A stretch of DNA of 12,040 bases from JBGPLJ01 sp041486385. Its GTDB lineage: Bacteria; Pseudomonadota; Gammaproteobacteria; Steroidobacterales; Steroidobacteraceae. The position numbers were made by a program, and so were the translations under genes. Location of the stretch: NCBI GenBank assembly GCA_041486385.1, contig JBGPLJ010000084.1, positions 1 through 12,040 of the forward strand. Direction: 5' to 3'. This document shows, piece by piece, positions 6,502 to 12,040 of the stretch; positions within the stretch are counted from its first letter, which is position 1; each line of letters opens with the position of its first letter. Under the pieces are notes generated by a model that was not told the DNA's origin, ran no database searches, and saw only the letters and a program-made list of their open reading frames with translations.

Positions 6502-6516
6502 CGCCGTTAATCGGCG
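6502..6516 (-). promoter_or_regulatory. short hairpin between the riboswitch-like element and crcB
   Basis: CGCCG-ATTAA-CGGCG is a perfect 5-bp stem with a 5-nt loop. It immediately follows the riboswitch-like sequence and lies 25 nt before the crcB ATG. It could be part of an expression platform. It lacks a U-tract, so it is not a classic terminator. Confidence 0.3.
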
Positions 6517-6517
6517 G

Positions 6518-6557
6518 GGTAAGCATCATCAGCCTTGCGGCGCACACTGCCAAGTCC
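6518..6557 (-). promoter_or_regulatory. fluoride-riboswitch-like element upstream of crcB (partial match)
   Basis: Read on the minus strand, GGCTGATGATGCTTACC (6534-6518) closely matches the conserved 3' half of the crcB-motif (fluoride) riboswitch as I recall it, of the form GGCTGATGnnnCCTAC. A GCC-GCAA-GGC stem-loop (6541-6532) lies directly before TGATG, where the motif has its second helix. Further 5', TAGGACTTGGCA (6559-6548) loosely resembles the TAGGCGATGGca opening. The conserved middle, a pseudoknot arm followed by an A-rich AAC stretch, appears to be missing about 6 nt or altered. This may be a divergent or degraded aptamer, or a chance likeness. Its position just before crcB on the correct strand is the main support. 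Confidence 0.35.
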
Positions 6558-7747
6558 TATGAGGGGCGGCGCGTGAGCCATCGATACAGCACGAGACCCG
6601 CCAGAGCGTAGAGCGTCATCGTGATCGCCATGGGCTTGCCCGTTCCATCATGCATGAGACTCATGATGGGGCCGGCGAGCGTCGCCAGCAGGAATTGCAT
6701 GAAGCCGATCAATGAGCTCGCCGCGCCTGCGCGGTCGGCGTGATCCGCGAGCGCGCCCGCGATCGAGTTCGGACGGATGATCGACATCGTGCCCATATAG
6801 AGAAACAACGACGTCATGATCACCGGCACGCCGCCTACCTGTGTCGCAGTAACTGCGATCAGCACGGCCGCGAGAATCGGTGCAAGCGCCGCGGCGCGCC
6901 TGAGGAGCGGCTCGGACGCGTGCGACTTCAGGAGGTGTGCATTCCACTGGGCGCTCAGGATGAGCGCCATCGCGTTAACCGCGAAGAGGAGCCCAAACTG
7001 CGTGGTCGTCACGCCGTACAGCTGGATCAACACGAAGGGTGCGGCCGTGACGTAAGCGAGAATGGAACCGTGAGCGAAGGACGCCACAGCGGTGTAACCC
7101 ATGAACCTGCGTTCGGTCAGCAGCGTCGTGTAATCCTGGACCACGCGCTTGAGAGCAAATGGCGGCCGTGCCGCGCTCCGCGGACGGGTCTCTGGCAGCA
7201 GCGGCAGAACCGTGCCAATGCATGCGACGCCGATGACGGCCTGGATCCAGAAGATGGTGCGCCAGCTCGATACCTGCACGATCCACGCGCCGATGGTCGG
7301 CGCGATGATGGGCGCGACGCCGAACACGAGCACGAGGCGCGACAGTACGCGGGCGCCTTCCCTGGGCTCGAACATATCGCGCACGATGGCCTGCGCGATG
7401 ATGAATCCGGCGCAGCCGCCAAGGGCCTGCAGCGTTCGCATCACGATCAGCATGTCGACGCTGCGCGCGAGTCCGCAACCGATCGAGGCAAGCGTATAGA
7501 GCACGAGGCCAAACGCGAGTGGAGGCTTGCGGCCGTAGTGATCCGAGAGCGGCCCGTAGAAGAGCTGTCCGACGGCGAGGCCGATGAAGAATGCCGAGAG
7601 CGTCAGCTGCACGGTATCGACCGGCGCACCAAATTCGCGCGTGATCGCGGCGAAAGCCGGCAGATACATGTCGATGGAGAGCGGTGCGAAGGCGCTGATC
7701 GCGCCGAGGATCAGCACCAGGCGAACGCTCGCCGTGGATTGCTTCAT
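6557..7747 (-). CDS. Bcr/CflA-family multidrug efflux MFS transporter
   Basis: This is a 396-residue inner-membrane drug/proton antiporter with about 12 predicted membrane helices. The start is the ATG at 7747, with AGGGAG (7753-7758) 5 nt upstream; a longer frame from 7798 would add 17 atypical residues and has no such site. Family marks are SIDMYLPAF in helix 1 (24-32), MFS motif A as GPLSDHYGRKPP (65-76), RTLQALGGCAG (104-114), and the antiporter-type segment GVAPIIAPTIGAWI (143-156). The central loop after LLPETRP is followed by the second six-helix half. The substrate cannot be predicted; relatives handle bicyclomycin, chloramphenicol or sulfonamides. It is divergent from the antiporter gene with a 63-nt gap. 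crcB follows 80 nt downstream, so read-through is possible. Confidence 0.93.
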   Translation of the reverse strand: MKQSTASVRLVLILGAISAFAPLSIDMYLPAFAAITREFGAPVDTVQLTLSAFFIGLAVGQLFYGPLSDHYGRKPPLAFGLVLYTLASIGCGLARSVDMLIVMRTLQALGGCAGFIIAQAIVRDMFEPREGARVLSRLVLVFGVAPIIAPTIGAWIVQVSSWRTIFWIQAVIGVACIGTVLPLLPETRPRSAARPPFALKRVVQDYTTLLTERRFMGYTAVASFAHGSILAYVTAAPFVLIQLYGVTTTQFGLLFAVNAMALILSAQWNAHLLKSHASEPLLRRAAALAPILAAVLIAVTATQVGGVPVIMTSLFLYMGTMSIIRPNSIAGALADHADRAGAASSLIGFMQFLLATLAGPIMSLMHDGTGKPMAITMTLYALAGLVLYRWLTRRPS

Positions 7748-7810
7748 CAGGACTCCCTGCGGATGGGAGCTTAGAATACCGGAAACCCCGGCATGCAATC
7801 GGAGCCATCC
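7748..7810. promoter_or_regulatory. divergent promoter region between exporter and antiporter genes
   Basis: This 63-nt gap separates two divergent start codons, so any promoters must lie here or inside the genes. It holds the exporter Shine-Dalgarno (7753-7758), a TAGAAT (7772-7777) that matches five of six bases of a -10 box for the plus strand but lacks a good -35, and the antiporter Shine-Dalgarno GGAG (7801-7804). Confidence 0.35.
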
Positions 7811-9583
7811 ATGAACCTGATCGGCGAGATCGCCCTGTTTCTTGCGGCAACCGTGGTCGCCGTGCCGCTTTTCCGTTTCTTTCAGCTGAGCGCGGTGCTC
7901 GCCTACCTCGCGAGCGGCATGCTGATCGGTCCCTGGGGACTCGGGCTCGTCACGCGCGTCGAGAACATCCTGCAGTTTGCGGAGTTCGGCGTCGTGCTGC
8001 TGCTTTTCGTCATCGGTCTGGAGCTGCAGCCTTCGCGGCTGGTGGCGATGCGCCGCGTGGTTTTTGGCCTCGGTACCGCACAGGTCGTGTTCACCACGCT
8101 GGCGCTGGCGGGCTGTGGACTTGCCTTCGGACTCCCGCCGGTTTCCGCGCTGATAGCCGGCTTCGGTCTTAGTCTGTCATCGACACCACTCGTGCTGCAG
8201 TTACTCGGCGAGCGTGAAGAGCTCAACACGACGCATGGACGCGCCGCGTTCGGCATTCTGTTGTTTCAGGACATCGCCGTATTGCCGGTTCTCGCGATCC
8301 TGCCGTTGATTGCGGGCGGCGGAGCTTCGATGTCCTGGCGCGGCGTCGCGCTCGGCATTGGTTCGATCGTGGCCGTGATCGTTGCCGGACGTTTCATCGT
8401 CCGGCCGCTCCTGAAAATCGTGGCGCAGACCCGTATCCCCGAGGTTTTCACCGCCGCGGCGCTCCTCGTCGTGATTGCAACGGCGCTTTTGGTGCATGCC
8501 GCGGGTCTCTCGATGGCGCTTGGCGCATTTCTCGCGGGTGTCCTGCTCGCCGACAGCGAGTACCGGCATGAACTCGAAGCCGACCTCGAACCCTTCAAGG
8601 GATTGCTGCTCGGGCTCCTCTTCATTGCGGTCGGCATGTCGGTGAATCTAGGTCTCATGATGTCCGCGCCGTTGAAGCTTCTCGCCATCACCGCGGGCTT
8701 GATGACGGTGAAGGCGCTGGTCGTCTATGGCATCGGTCGCGTAGCGCGGGCCGCGCGCGGTCGCGCGCGCTCGGTCGCGATGGTGATGCTCGCGGGCGGC
8801 GAGTTCGCGTTCGTGCTCTTTTCGATCGCGCGCACTCAAGGTCTGCTCTCCCAGGCGATCTCCGAGACGCTCGTGCTTGCGGTGACCTTGTCGATGCTCC
8901 TGAGCCCGATCCTGCTGATCGTCGATGACAAGTGGCTGAAGCCCTGGTTCTCACGCGGCGAGGCGCGTCCGTTCGATCGCATCGAGTCCGAGAATCATCG
9001 CGTCGTCATCGCGGGTTTCGGCCGCGTCGGCCAGATTGTCGCCCGCATCCTGCGCGCCAAGGGGGTGCCGTTCACGGCACTCGAGGTGAGTCAGGCGCAG
9101 GTCGATTTCGTGCGGCGCTTCGGCAACCGGATCTTCTACGGCGATGCGTCGCGCCCCGAGCTGCTGCGCTCGGCGAATCTCGAACAGGCTGAAGTTCTCA
9201 TCCTCGCAGTCGACGACGTCGAGGCTTCCGTCAAGATCGCGGACTTCGTCTCGCGCACCTACCCGAAGGTCAAGATCTTCGCGCGTGTGCGCAATCGCCA
9301 GCACGCCTTTCGCCTCATGGACTTCAATGTGCGATACATCATCCGCGACACCTTTCTCTCGAGCCTCGACATGGCCGAACGCGTGCTCGAGGCCCTCGGC
9401 TCGACGAAGTCGCAGGCGCGCCAGGCCGTGACGACTTTCCGCGCCTACGACGAGCGGATGCTGAAACAGCAGTACGCGCTGAAGGACGACCAGGAAAAGC
9501 TGCTCGCTTCCGCGCGTGAAGCGGCGCACCAGCTAGAGCAGTTGTTCGAGGCTGACGCGGCGAACGAGGCCAAAGCGAAGTAA
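7811..9583 (+). CDS. KefB/KefC-type CPA2 cation/proton antiporter with RCK (TrkA-N) domain
   Basis: This 590-residue inner-membrane protein is expected to export K+ in exchange for H+. The ATG at 7811 is chosen because GGAG (7801-7804) lies 6 nt upstream; an in-frame ATG at 7793 lacks a site. The Na+/H+ exchanger domain covers about 5-372, with LFVIGLEL (65-72), GLSLSSTPLVLQLL (119-132), LFQDIAVLPVLAI (151-163, Asp154 in the ion site) and GGEFAFVLFSIA (329-340). Between helices is HELEADLEPFKG (253-264), corresponding to the HALESDIEPFKG loop that holds KefC closed with glutathione. The RCK domain starts HRVVIAGFGRVGQIVARIL with the nucleotide-binding GFGRVG (402-407), followed by FGNRIFYGDASRPELLRSA. 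A coiled, charged tail spans about 545-590. No KefF/KefG-like activator is adjacent. It is convergent with the cupin gene, 8 nt apart. Confidence 0.93.
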   Translation: MNLIGEIALFLAATVVAVPLFRFFQLSAVLAYLASGMLIGPWGLGLVTRVENILQFAEFGVVLLLFVIGLELQPSRLVAMRRVVFGLGTAQVVFTTLALAGCGLAFGLPPVSALIAGFGLSLSSTPLVLQLLGEREELNTTHGRAAFGILLFQDIAVLPVLAILPLIAGGGASMSWRGVALGIGSIVAVIVAGRFIVRPLLKIVAQTRIPEVFTAAALLVVIATALLVHAAGLSMALGAFLAGVLLADSEYRHELEADLEPFKGLLLGLLFIAVGMSVNLGLMMSAPLKLLAITAGLMTVKALVVYGIGRVARAARGRARSVAMVMLAGGEFAFVLFSIARTQGLLSQAISETLVLAVTLSMLLSPILLIVDDKWLKPWFSRGEARPFDRIESENHRVVIAGFGRVGQIVARILRAKGVPFTALEVSQAQVDFVRRFGNRIFYGDASRPELLRSANLEQAEVLILAVDDVEASVKIADFVSRTYPKVKIFARVRNRQHAFRLMDFNVRYIIRDTFLSSLDMAERVLEALGSTKSQARQAVTTFRAYDERMLKQQYALKDDQEKLLASAREAAHQLEQLFEADAANEAKAK

Positions 9584-9591
9584 AGCCCGGT

Positions 9592-10743
9592 TCAGCGCGC
9601 GGGCACGAGGGTGACGAAATGCTCGCGCAGCAGCTCGCTCATGAAGCGCTGAAAGCGTCGCGGCCCGAGTTTGCGCGCGAATGAGCGCCGCAAGGCACCG
9701 TAGCGGACCGTTTTGCCCTGAAGCAGGCGCTCAACGAGCGGTGCCGCCTCGGGATCGAAAACATATTCGTGGTCGAGGGTGCGCACAGTGAGTCCAGCGG
9801 CGCTGCGCGTGAGCGCGGCGTGTGCCGCTCCCGTCCAGCGCACGCCGTCAGTCGCAGCCGGCACGAACTGCGGGTGCACGCTGAAGGGGAGCGCGGGCGG
9901 AGCGCTTGATAGGAGCACCGCACGGCGCTCCTCGAGGTAGCGCGACAGCGCTTGCGGCTCGAGCCGCGCACGCGCAGCGCCCGTAACGCGCGCAAGCCAC
10001 GCGCCACGGGCTCTCGCGTCGAACAGCGGGATATCCCGGCGGGCGCTTGCGACGCTGCGCACGTCATCGACCAGCCAGCTCAGAAAGTCGATGCCCGTGA
10101 GTGTCGCGACGCCGAGCGTCAGATGCAGCGTCGGTTCGCCCACAGCGATCGCATCGTGCCAATGACCCCGCGGAATGTAGAGCAGATCCCCGGCCTTGAG
10201 GAGAAGTCGCGCCTTGGGCTTGAGTGGCTGCAGATCGTTCGGACGCGCATCGCGCTTCAACGGATGTGGCCGGCCTGGCCCATACAGCAGCCAGCGTTTG
10301 CGCCCCGCAAGCTGCAGGATGAATACATCGTGATCATCCCAATGGGGCCCGTAACCCGGTTGCCGTCCGAAGGAGGCGTAGAGATTCACGTTGGGTTCGG
10401 TGAGAAAGAGCCGCGCAAACCCGCGCGCAAGCTCAGCGAGCGGCGGATGCATTTCGTTCACGGCATTCAGCACGAGCGTCGCATCGCGTGCCAGCTCGCG
10501 ATTGAGGGCGCGCACTGCAAGGTCGCGAGGTTTCACGTCGCGCCCGTCGCGCACGAGCCGCAAGCGTGGCGCATCGAGCCTCTGTGTCGCGAGCAGATGA
10601 TTGAGGTCGCGCCAGCCGAAGAGCTGCGCGTATTTCGCAGCCCGCCCGCGCACGCACAGGTGGGACTCACCCCAATGCTCGCCAAGAAAATTCACGAGCG
10701 GCACGGGTGCCAGCAGACGTCGCGGCGTCATGATGCTCGGCAC
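9592..10743 (-). CDS. JmjC-like Cupin_4 oxygenase (RoxA/YcfD-related fold)
   Basis: This 383-residue protein is probably a soluble Fe(II)/2-oxoglutarate oxygenase. The metal triad is visible as YGPHWDDHDV (His134, Asp136) and YIPRGHWHDAI (His196). The intervening LQLAGRKRWLLYGPG and KAGDLLYIPRG segments are typical of Cupin_4. E. coli YcfD/RoxA of this family hydroxylates an arginine of ribosomal protein uL16, but this protein is more divergent, so its substrate is open. The C-terminal part (about 290-383) looks like a winged-helix-type tail, also present in ribosomal oxygenases. The start is uncertain: GTG at 10743 has AGGG 8 nt upstream (10752-10755), while ATG at 10731 would shorten it by four residues and has no good site. 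Arg and Ala are abundant. It may be translationally coupled to a tiny upstream ORF. Confidence 0.85.
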   Translation of the reverse strand: MPSIMTPRRLLAPVPLVNFLGEHWGESHLCVRGRAAKYAQLFGWRDLNHLLATQRLDAPRLRLVRDGRDVKPRDLAVRALNRELARDATLVLNAVNEMHPPLAELARGFARLFLTEPNVNLYASFGRQPGYGPHWDDHDVFILQLAGRKRWLLYGPGRPHPLKRDARPNDLQPLKPKARLLLKAGDLLYIPRGHWHDAIAVGEPTLHLTLGVATLTGIDFLSWLVDDVRSVASARRDIPLFDARARGAWLARVTGAARARLEPQALSRYLEERRAVLLSSAPPALPFSVHPQFVPAATDGVRWTGAAHAALTRSAAGLTVRTLDHEYVFDPEAAPLVERLLQGKTVRYGALRRSFARKLGPRRFQRFMSELLREHFVTLVPAR

Positions 10744-10753
10744 GCGCGCTGCC

Positions 10754-10840
10754 CTAGTCGCGATCGCGCGCGCGCGCGATTTTGCGCACCGCGCGCAAGA
10801 GGCCGCTGCGGCGGCGCTTCCTGTTCACTTTCCTGACCAT
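10754..10840 (-). CDS. tiny, strongly basic ORF upstream of the cupin gene (uncertain)
   Basis: This is a 28-residue frame from ATG (10840) to TAG (10754-10756). The product starts MVRKVNRKRRRSGLLRAVRK and continues IARARDRD, with about half Arg/Lys. Its stop codon overlaps the AGGG presumed to be the cupin gene's ribosome site, and the cupin GTG follows 10 nt later, an arrangement typical of coupled genes or a leader peptide. The upstream Shine-Dalgarno is weak (AAGA). I recognise no family. In a GC-rich region a short Arg-rich frame can arise by chance, so this is a candidate only. Confidence 0.3.
   Translation of the reverse strand: MVRKVNRKRRRSGLLRAVRKIARARDRD
10763..10780. repeat. 18-nt perfect palindrome built on alternating CG
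   Basis: ATCGCGCGCGCGCGCGAT is fully self-complementary and contains seven CG steps in a row. It lies 20 nt upstream of the cupin GTG, inside the tiny basic ORF. A second inverted repeat, TTGCGC-ACCGC-GCGCAA (10782-10798), lies beside it. Alternating CG can adopt Z-DNA or a cruciform; a regulatory effect is possible but unproven. Confidence 0.5.
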
Positions 10841-10877
10841 TCTTAGGGTGCGTATTCCGAGGGGCGGGCATGCGCCA

Positions 10878-10906
10878 TTGCGTGTGATGGGCGCGGCGAT
10901 GATACT
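10878..10906 (+). promoter_or_regulatory. putative sigma-70-like promoter for the MBL-fold gene
   Basis: TTGCGT (10878-10883) and GATACT (10901-10906) are separated by exactly 17 nt. They match the consensus at three and four of six positions. A transcript would start near 10913 and carry a leader of about 77 nt before the ATG at 10990. The leader includes a short tandem GGCCACG repeat (10939-10952). The match is modest. Confidence 0.3.
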
Positions 10907-10989
10907 CTCGCGCCTTCCACGCTGACCAGCCGGCTACCGGCCACGGGCCACGGGCCAGAATTATCCGCGAGGATCTTCCGCCAGCATCA

Positions 10990-11847
10990 ATGAGTTCCCG
11001 CGCTCCACAGATCCCGACGCCCGGCGCCGCCATGCGCGTTGCGCCCGGTGTGCTCAGACTCACCGCGCCGAATCCGAGCCTCATGACCGGACCGGGCACG
11101 AACAGTTACGTCATCGGCGAGTCGGACTGCATGGTGCTCGATCCCGGGCCGGATATCGAAGCTCACGTGAGCGCGCTCATCGCAGCCGCGCCCGGACGCA
11201 TCGGCTGGATCGTGCTCACCCATACGCATCCCGATCATTCACCGGCGGCGATGCGGTTGAAGGCCGCGACGGGCGCAACGATCGTTGGCCGCCCCGCGCC
11301 GGACGACGGTCGGCAGGATGTGCTGACACGCATCGACCATATCGTGCGCGACGGTGAGCTGGTCGGTGGCGCTGGCGCCGCACTGCGCGCGATTGCGACG
11401 CCGGGTCATGCCTCGAATCATGTCTGCTACCTGCACGCCGCGAGCGGCCTGCTCTTCACCGGCGATCACATTCTCAACGGATCGACGACCGTGATCCTGC
11501 CGCCCGACGGCGATATGGCGGATTACCTGGCGGCGCTCGCGGTCCTGCGGCTGCAGACGATGACCGCGATTGCCCCAGGCCACGGCGATCTCATCCAACA
11601 GCCGGTGCCGGCGATCGATGCGCTCATCGCGCATCGCCTCGCGCGCGAGTCGAAGACGCTCTCCCGATTGCAGGTGGCCGGATCGGTGACCCTGCGCACG
11701 CTGGTGCCCCTTGTTTACGACGATGTCGCGCCGGCGCTGCATGAGTGGGCGCGCTTCTCGCTCGAAGCGCATCTCATCAAGCTCGAACGCGACGGGCGTG
11801 TGATTCGGAGCGGCGAGCATTGGGCCGCGGCCGGATCGGAGCGATGA
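10990..11847 (+). CDS. MBL-fold metallo-hydrolase, LACTB2-like
   Basis: This 285-residue cytoplasmic dinuclear-zinc hydrolase has the full ligand set: THTHPDH (77-83; His78, His80, Asp82, His83), His140 in TPGHASNH, Asp159 in FTGDHILNGSTTV and His198 in APGHGD. The opening LTAPNPSLMTGPGTNSYVIG (24-43) and a C-terminal winged-helix-like domain (about 207-280) are marks of the LACTB2 group, whose animal member is an endoribonuclease. Other relatives are glyoxalase II-like, so the substrate is undecided. The ATG at 10990 lacks a good Shine-Dalgarno, and Met15 (11032) is an alternative start closer to the conserved core. The gene ends in ATGA, shared with the start of the ABC ATPase gene, indicating an operon. 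Confidence 0.9.
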   Translation: MSSRAPQIPTPGAAMRVAPGVLRLTAPNPSLMTGPGTNSYVIGESDCMVLDPGPDIEAHVSALIAAAPGRIGWIVLTHTHPDHSPAAMRLKAATGATIVGRPAPDDGRQDVLTRIDHIVRDGELVGGAGAALRAIATPGHASNHVCYLHAASGLLFTGDHILNGSTTVILPPDGDMADYLAALAVLRLQTMTAIAPGHGDLIQQPVPAIDALIAHRLARESKTLSRLQVAGSVTLRTLVPLVYDDVAPALHEWARFSLEAHLIKLERDGRVIRSGEHWAAAGSER

Positions 11848-12040
11848 CGCACAGCGCGCGCGCCGCACTCAGGGTCCGGCTGCGCCACGTGGACCTGCGC
11901 CGCGACGAGCGGCAGATTCTGAAGGACATCACGTGGGACATCCGCCCGGGCGAACGCTGGGCGCTCGTCGGCGGCAACGGTGCCGGCAAGACGCAGCTCC
12001 TCAAGATACTGGCGGGCGACGTGTGGCCAACGCCCACGCG
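11844..12040 (+). CDS. ABC ATPase, ModF/PhrA-like, N-terminal fragment cut by window edge
   Basis: The first 65 codons are visible and the frame runs off the right edge. The ATG overlaps the MBL-gene stop as ATGA (11844-11847). Residues 11-36 form the first strands of an ABC nucleotide-binding domain. Walker A is GGNGAGKT (43-50, Lys49), embedded in GERWALVGGNGAGKTQLLKI and followed by LAGDVWPTPT. This stretch resembles ModF/PhrA-type proteins, which usually carry two fused ATPase domains and no membrane part. The second domain, Walker B and signature motif lie outside the window, so the subfamily is tentative while ABC ATPase itself is firm. Confidence 0.8.
   Translation, partial: MTHSARAALRVRLRHVDLRRDERQILKDITWDIRPGERWALVGGNGAGKTQLLKILAGDVWPTPT

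Noticed and set aside
6499..6505. GGCGATG on the minus strand downstream of the riboswitch-like element, read as the 5' opening of a second or permuted fluoride aptamer
   Set aside because: No matching helix partner or TGATG...TAC half follows it before crcB. It is more simply the right arm of the CGCCG-ATTAA-CGGCG hairpin.
6740..7774. 344-codon open frame on the plus strand
   Set aside because: It is the reverse of the Bcr/CflA exporter gene and gives a highly charged, low-complexity product with no recognisable domain.
7748..7798. 17-residue N-terminal extension of the exporter
   Set aside because: The ATG at 7747 has a well-placed AGGGAG and matches the family N-terminus; the extension would take up most of the divergent promoter gap.
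9584..9591. Bidirectional terminator between the antiporter and cupin genes
   Set aside because: Only 8 nt separate the two stop codons and no hairpin with a U-tract is present there.

Overview
The window is GC-rich, gene-dense chromosomal DNA. The gene set fits a Gram-negative proteobacterium, most likely a gammaproteobacterium: a KefB/KefC-type antiporter with the glutathione-gating loop, a YfcG-type glutathione transferase, a YhbW-type flavin oxidoreductase, a Bcr/CflA exporter and a lipobox lipoprotein. No sequence search was possible, so the lineage is an inference. I see no tRNA, rRNA, CRISPR array, insertion sequence or phage gene.

Layout. Positions 1-2951 (minus strand) hold two exported beta-propeller-like proteins: a ScyD/ScyE-family protein that runs off the left edge, and a 597-residue lipoprotein with two Ig-like repeats. 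A short divergent region with several inverted repeats (2952-3064) separates them from a plus-strand luciferase-like flavin monooxygenase (3065-4099). Positions 4096-7747 are a minus-strand run. In transcription order it is a Bcr/CflA drug exporter, then the fluoride channel crcB, a DUF190 protein, a YfcG-like glutathione transferase and a class III-like PPK2 polyphosphate kinase. The last three are tightly packed or overlapping and look like one operon with crcB. An 80-nt gap before crcB carries a sequence resembling the 3' half of a fluoride riboswitch. At 7811-9583 (plus) is a CPA2 cation/proton antiporter with an RCK domain, divergent from the exporter. At 9592-10743 (minus) is a JmjC-like Cupin_4 oxygenase, possibly preceded by a tiny basic ORF. 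At 10990-12040 (plus) are a LACTB2-like metallo-beta-lactamase-fold hydrolase and the start of a ModF/PhrA-type ABC ATPase, overlapping by ATGA.

How the genes may fit together. The crcB-DUF190-GST-PPK2 block is the best candidate for a functional module. It combines fluoride export with a putative PII-like regulator, a thiol/glutathione enzyme and a polyphosphate-driven nucleotide kinase. That would suit a fluoride or general stress response in which phosphoryl-transfer enzymes are inhibited. The nearby glutathione-gated antiporter and the exporter strengthen a general stress/efflux theme. Most genes are recognisable families; I found no clear sign of a wholly new defence or mobile system. 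The novelty lies in the leader RNAs, the arrangement of genes and the unassigned secreted proteins.
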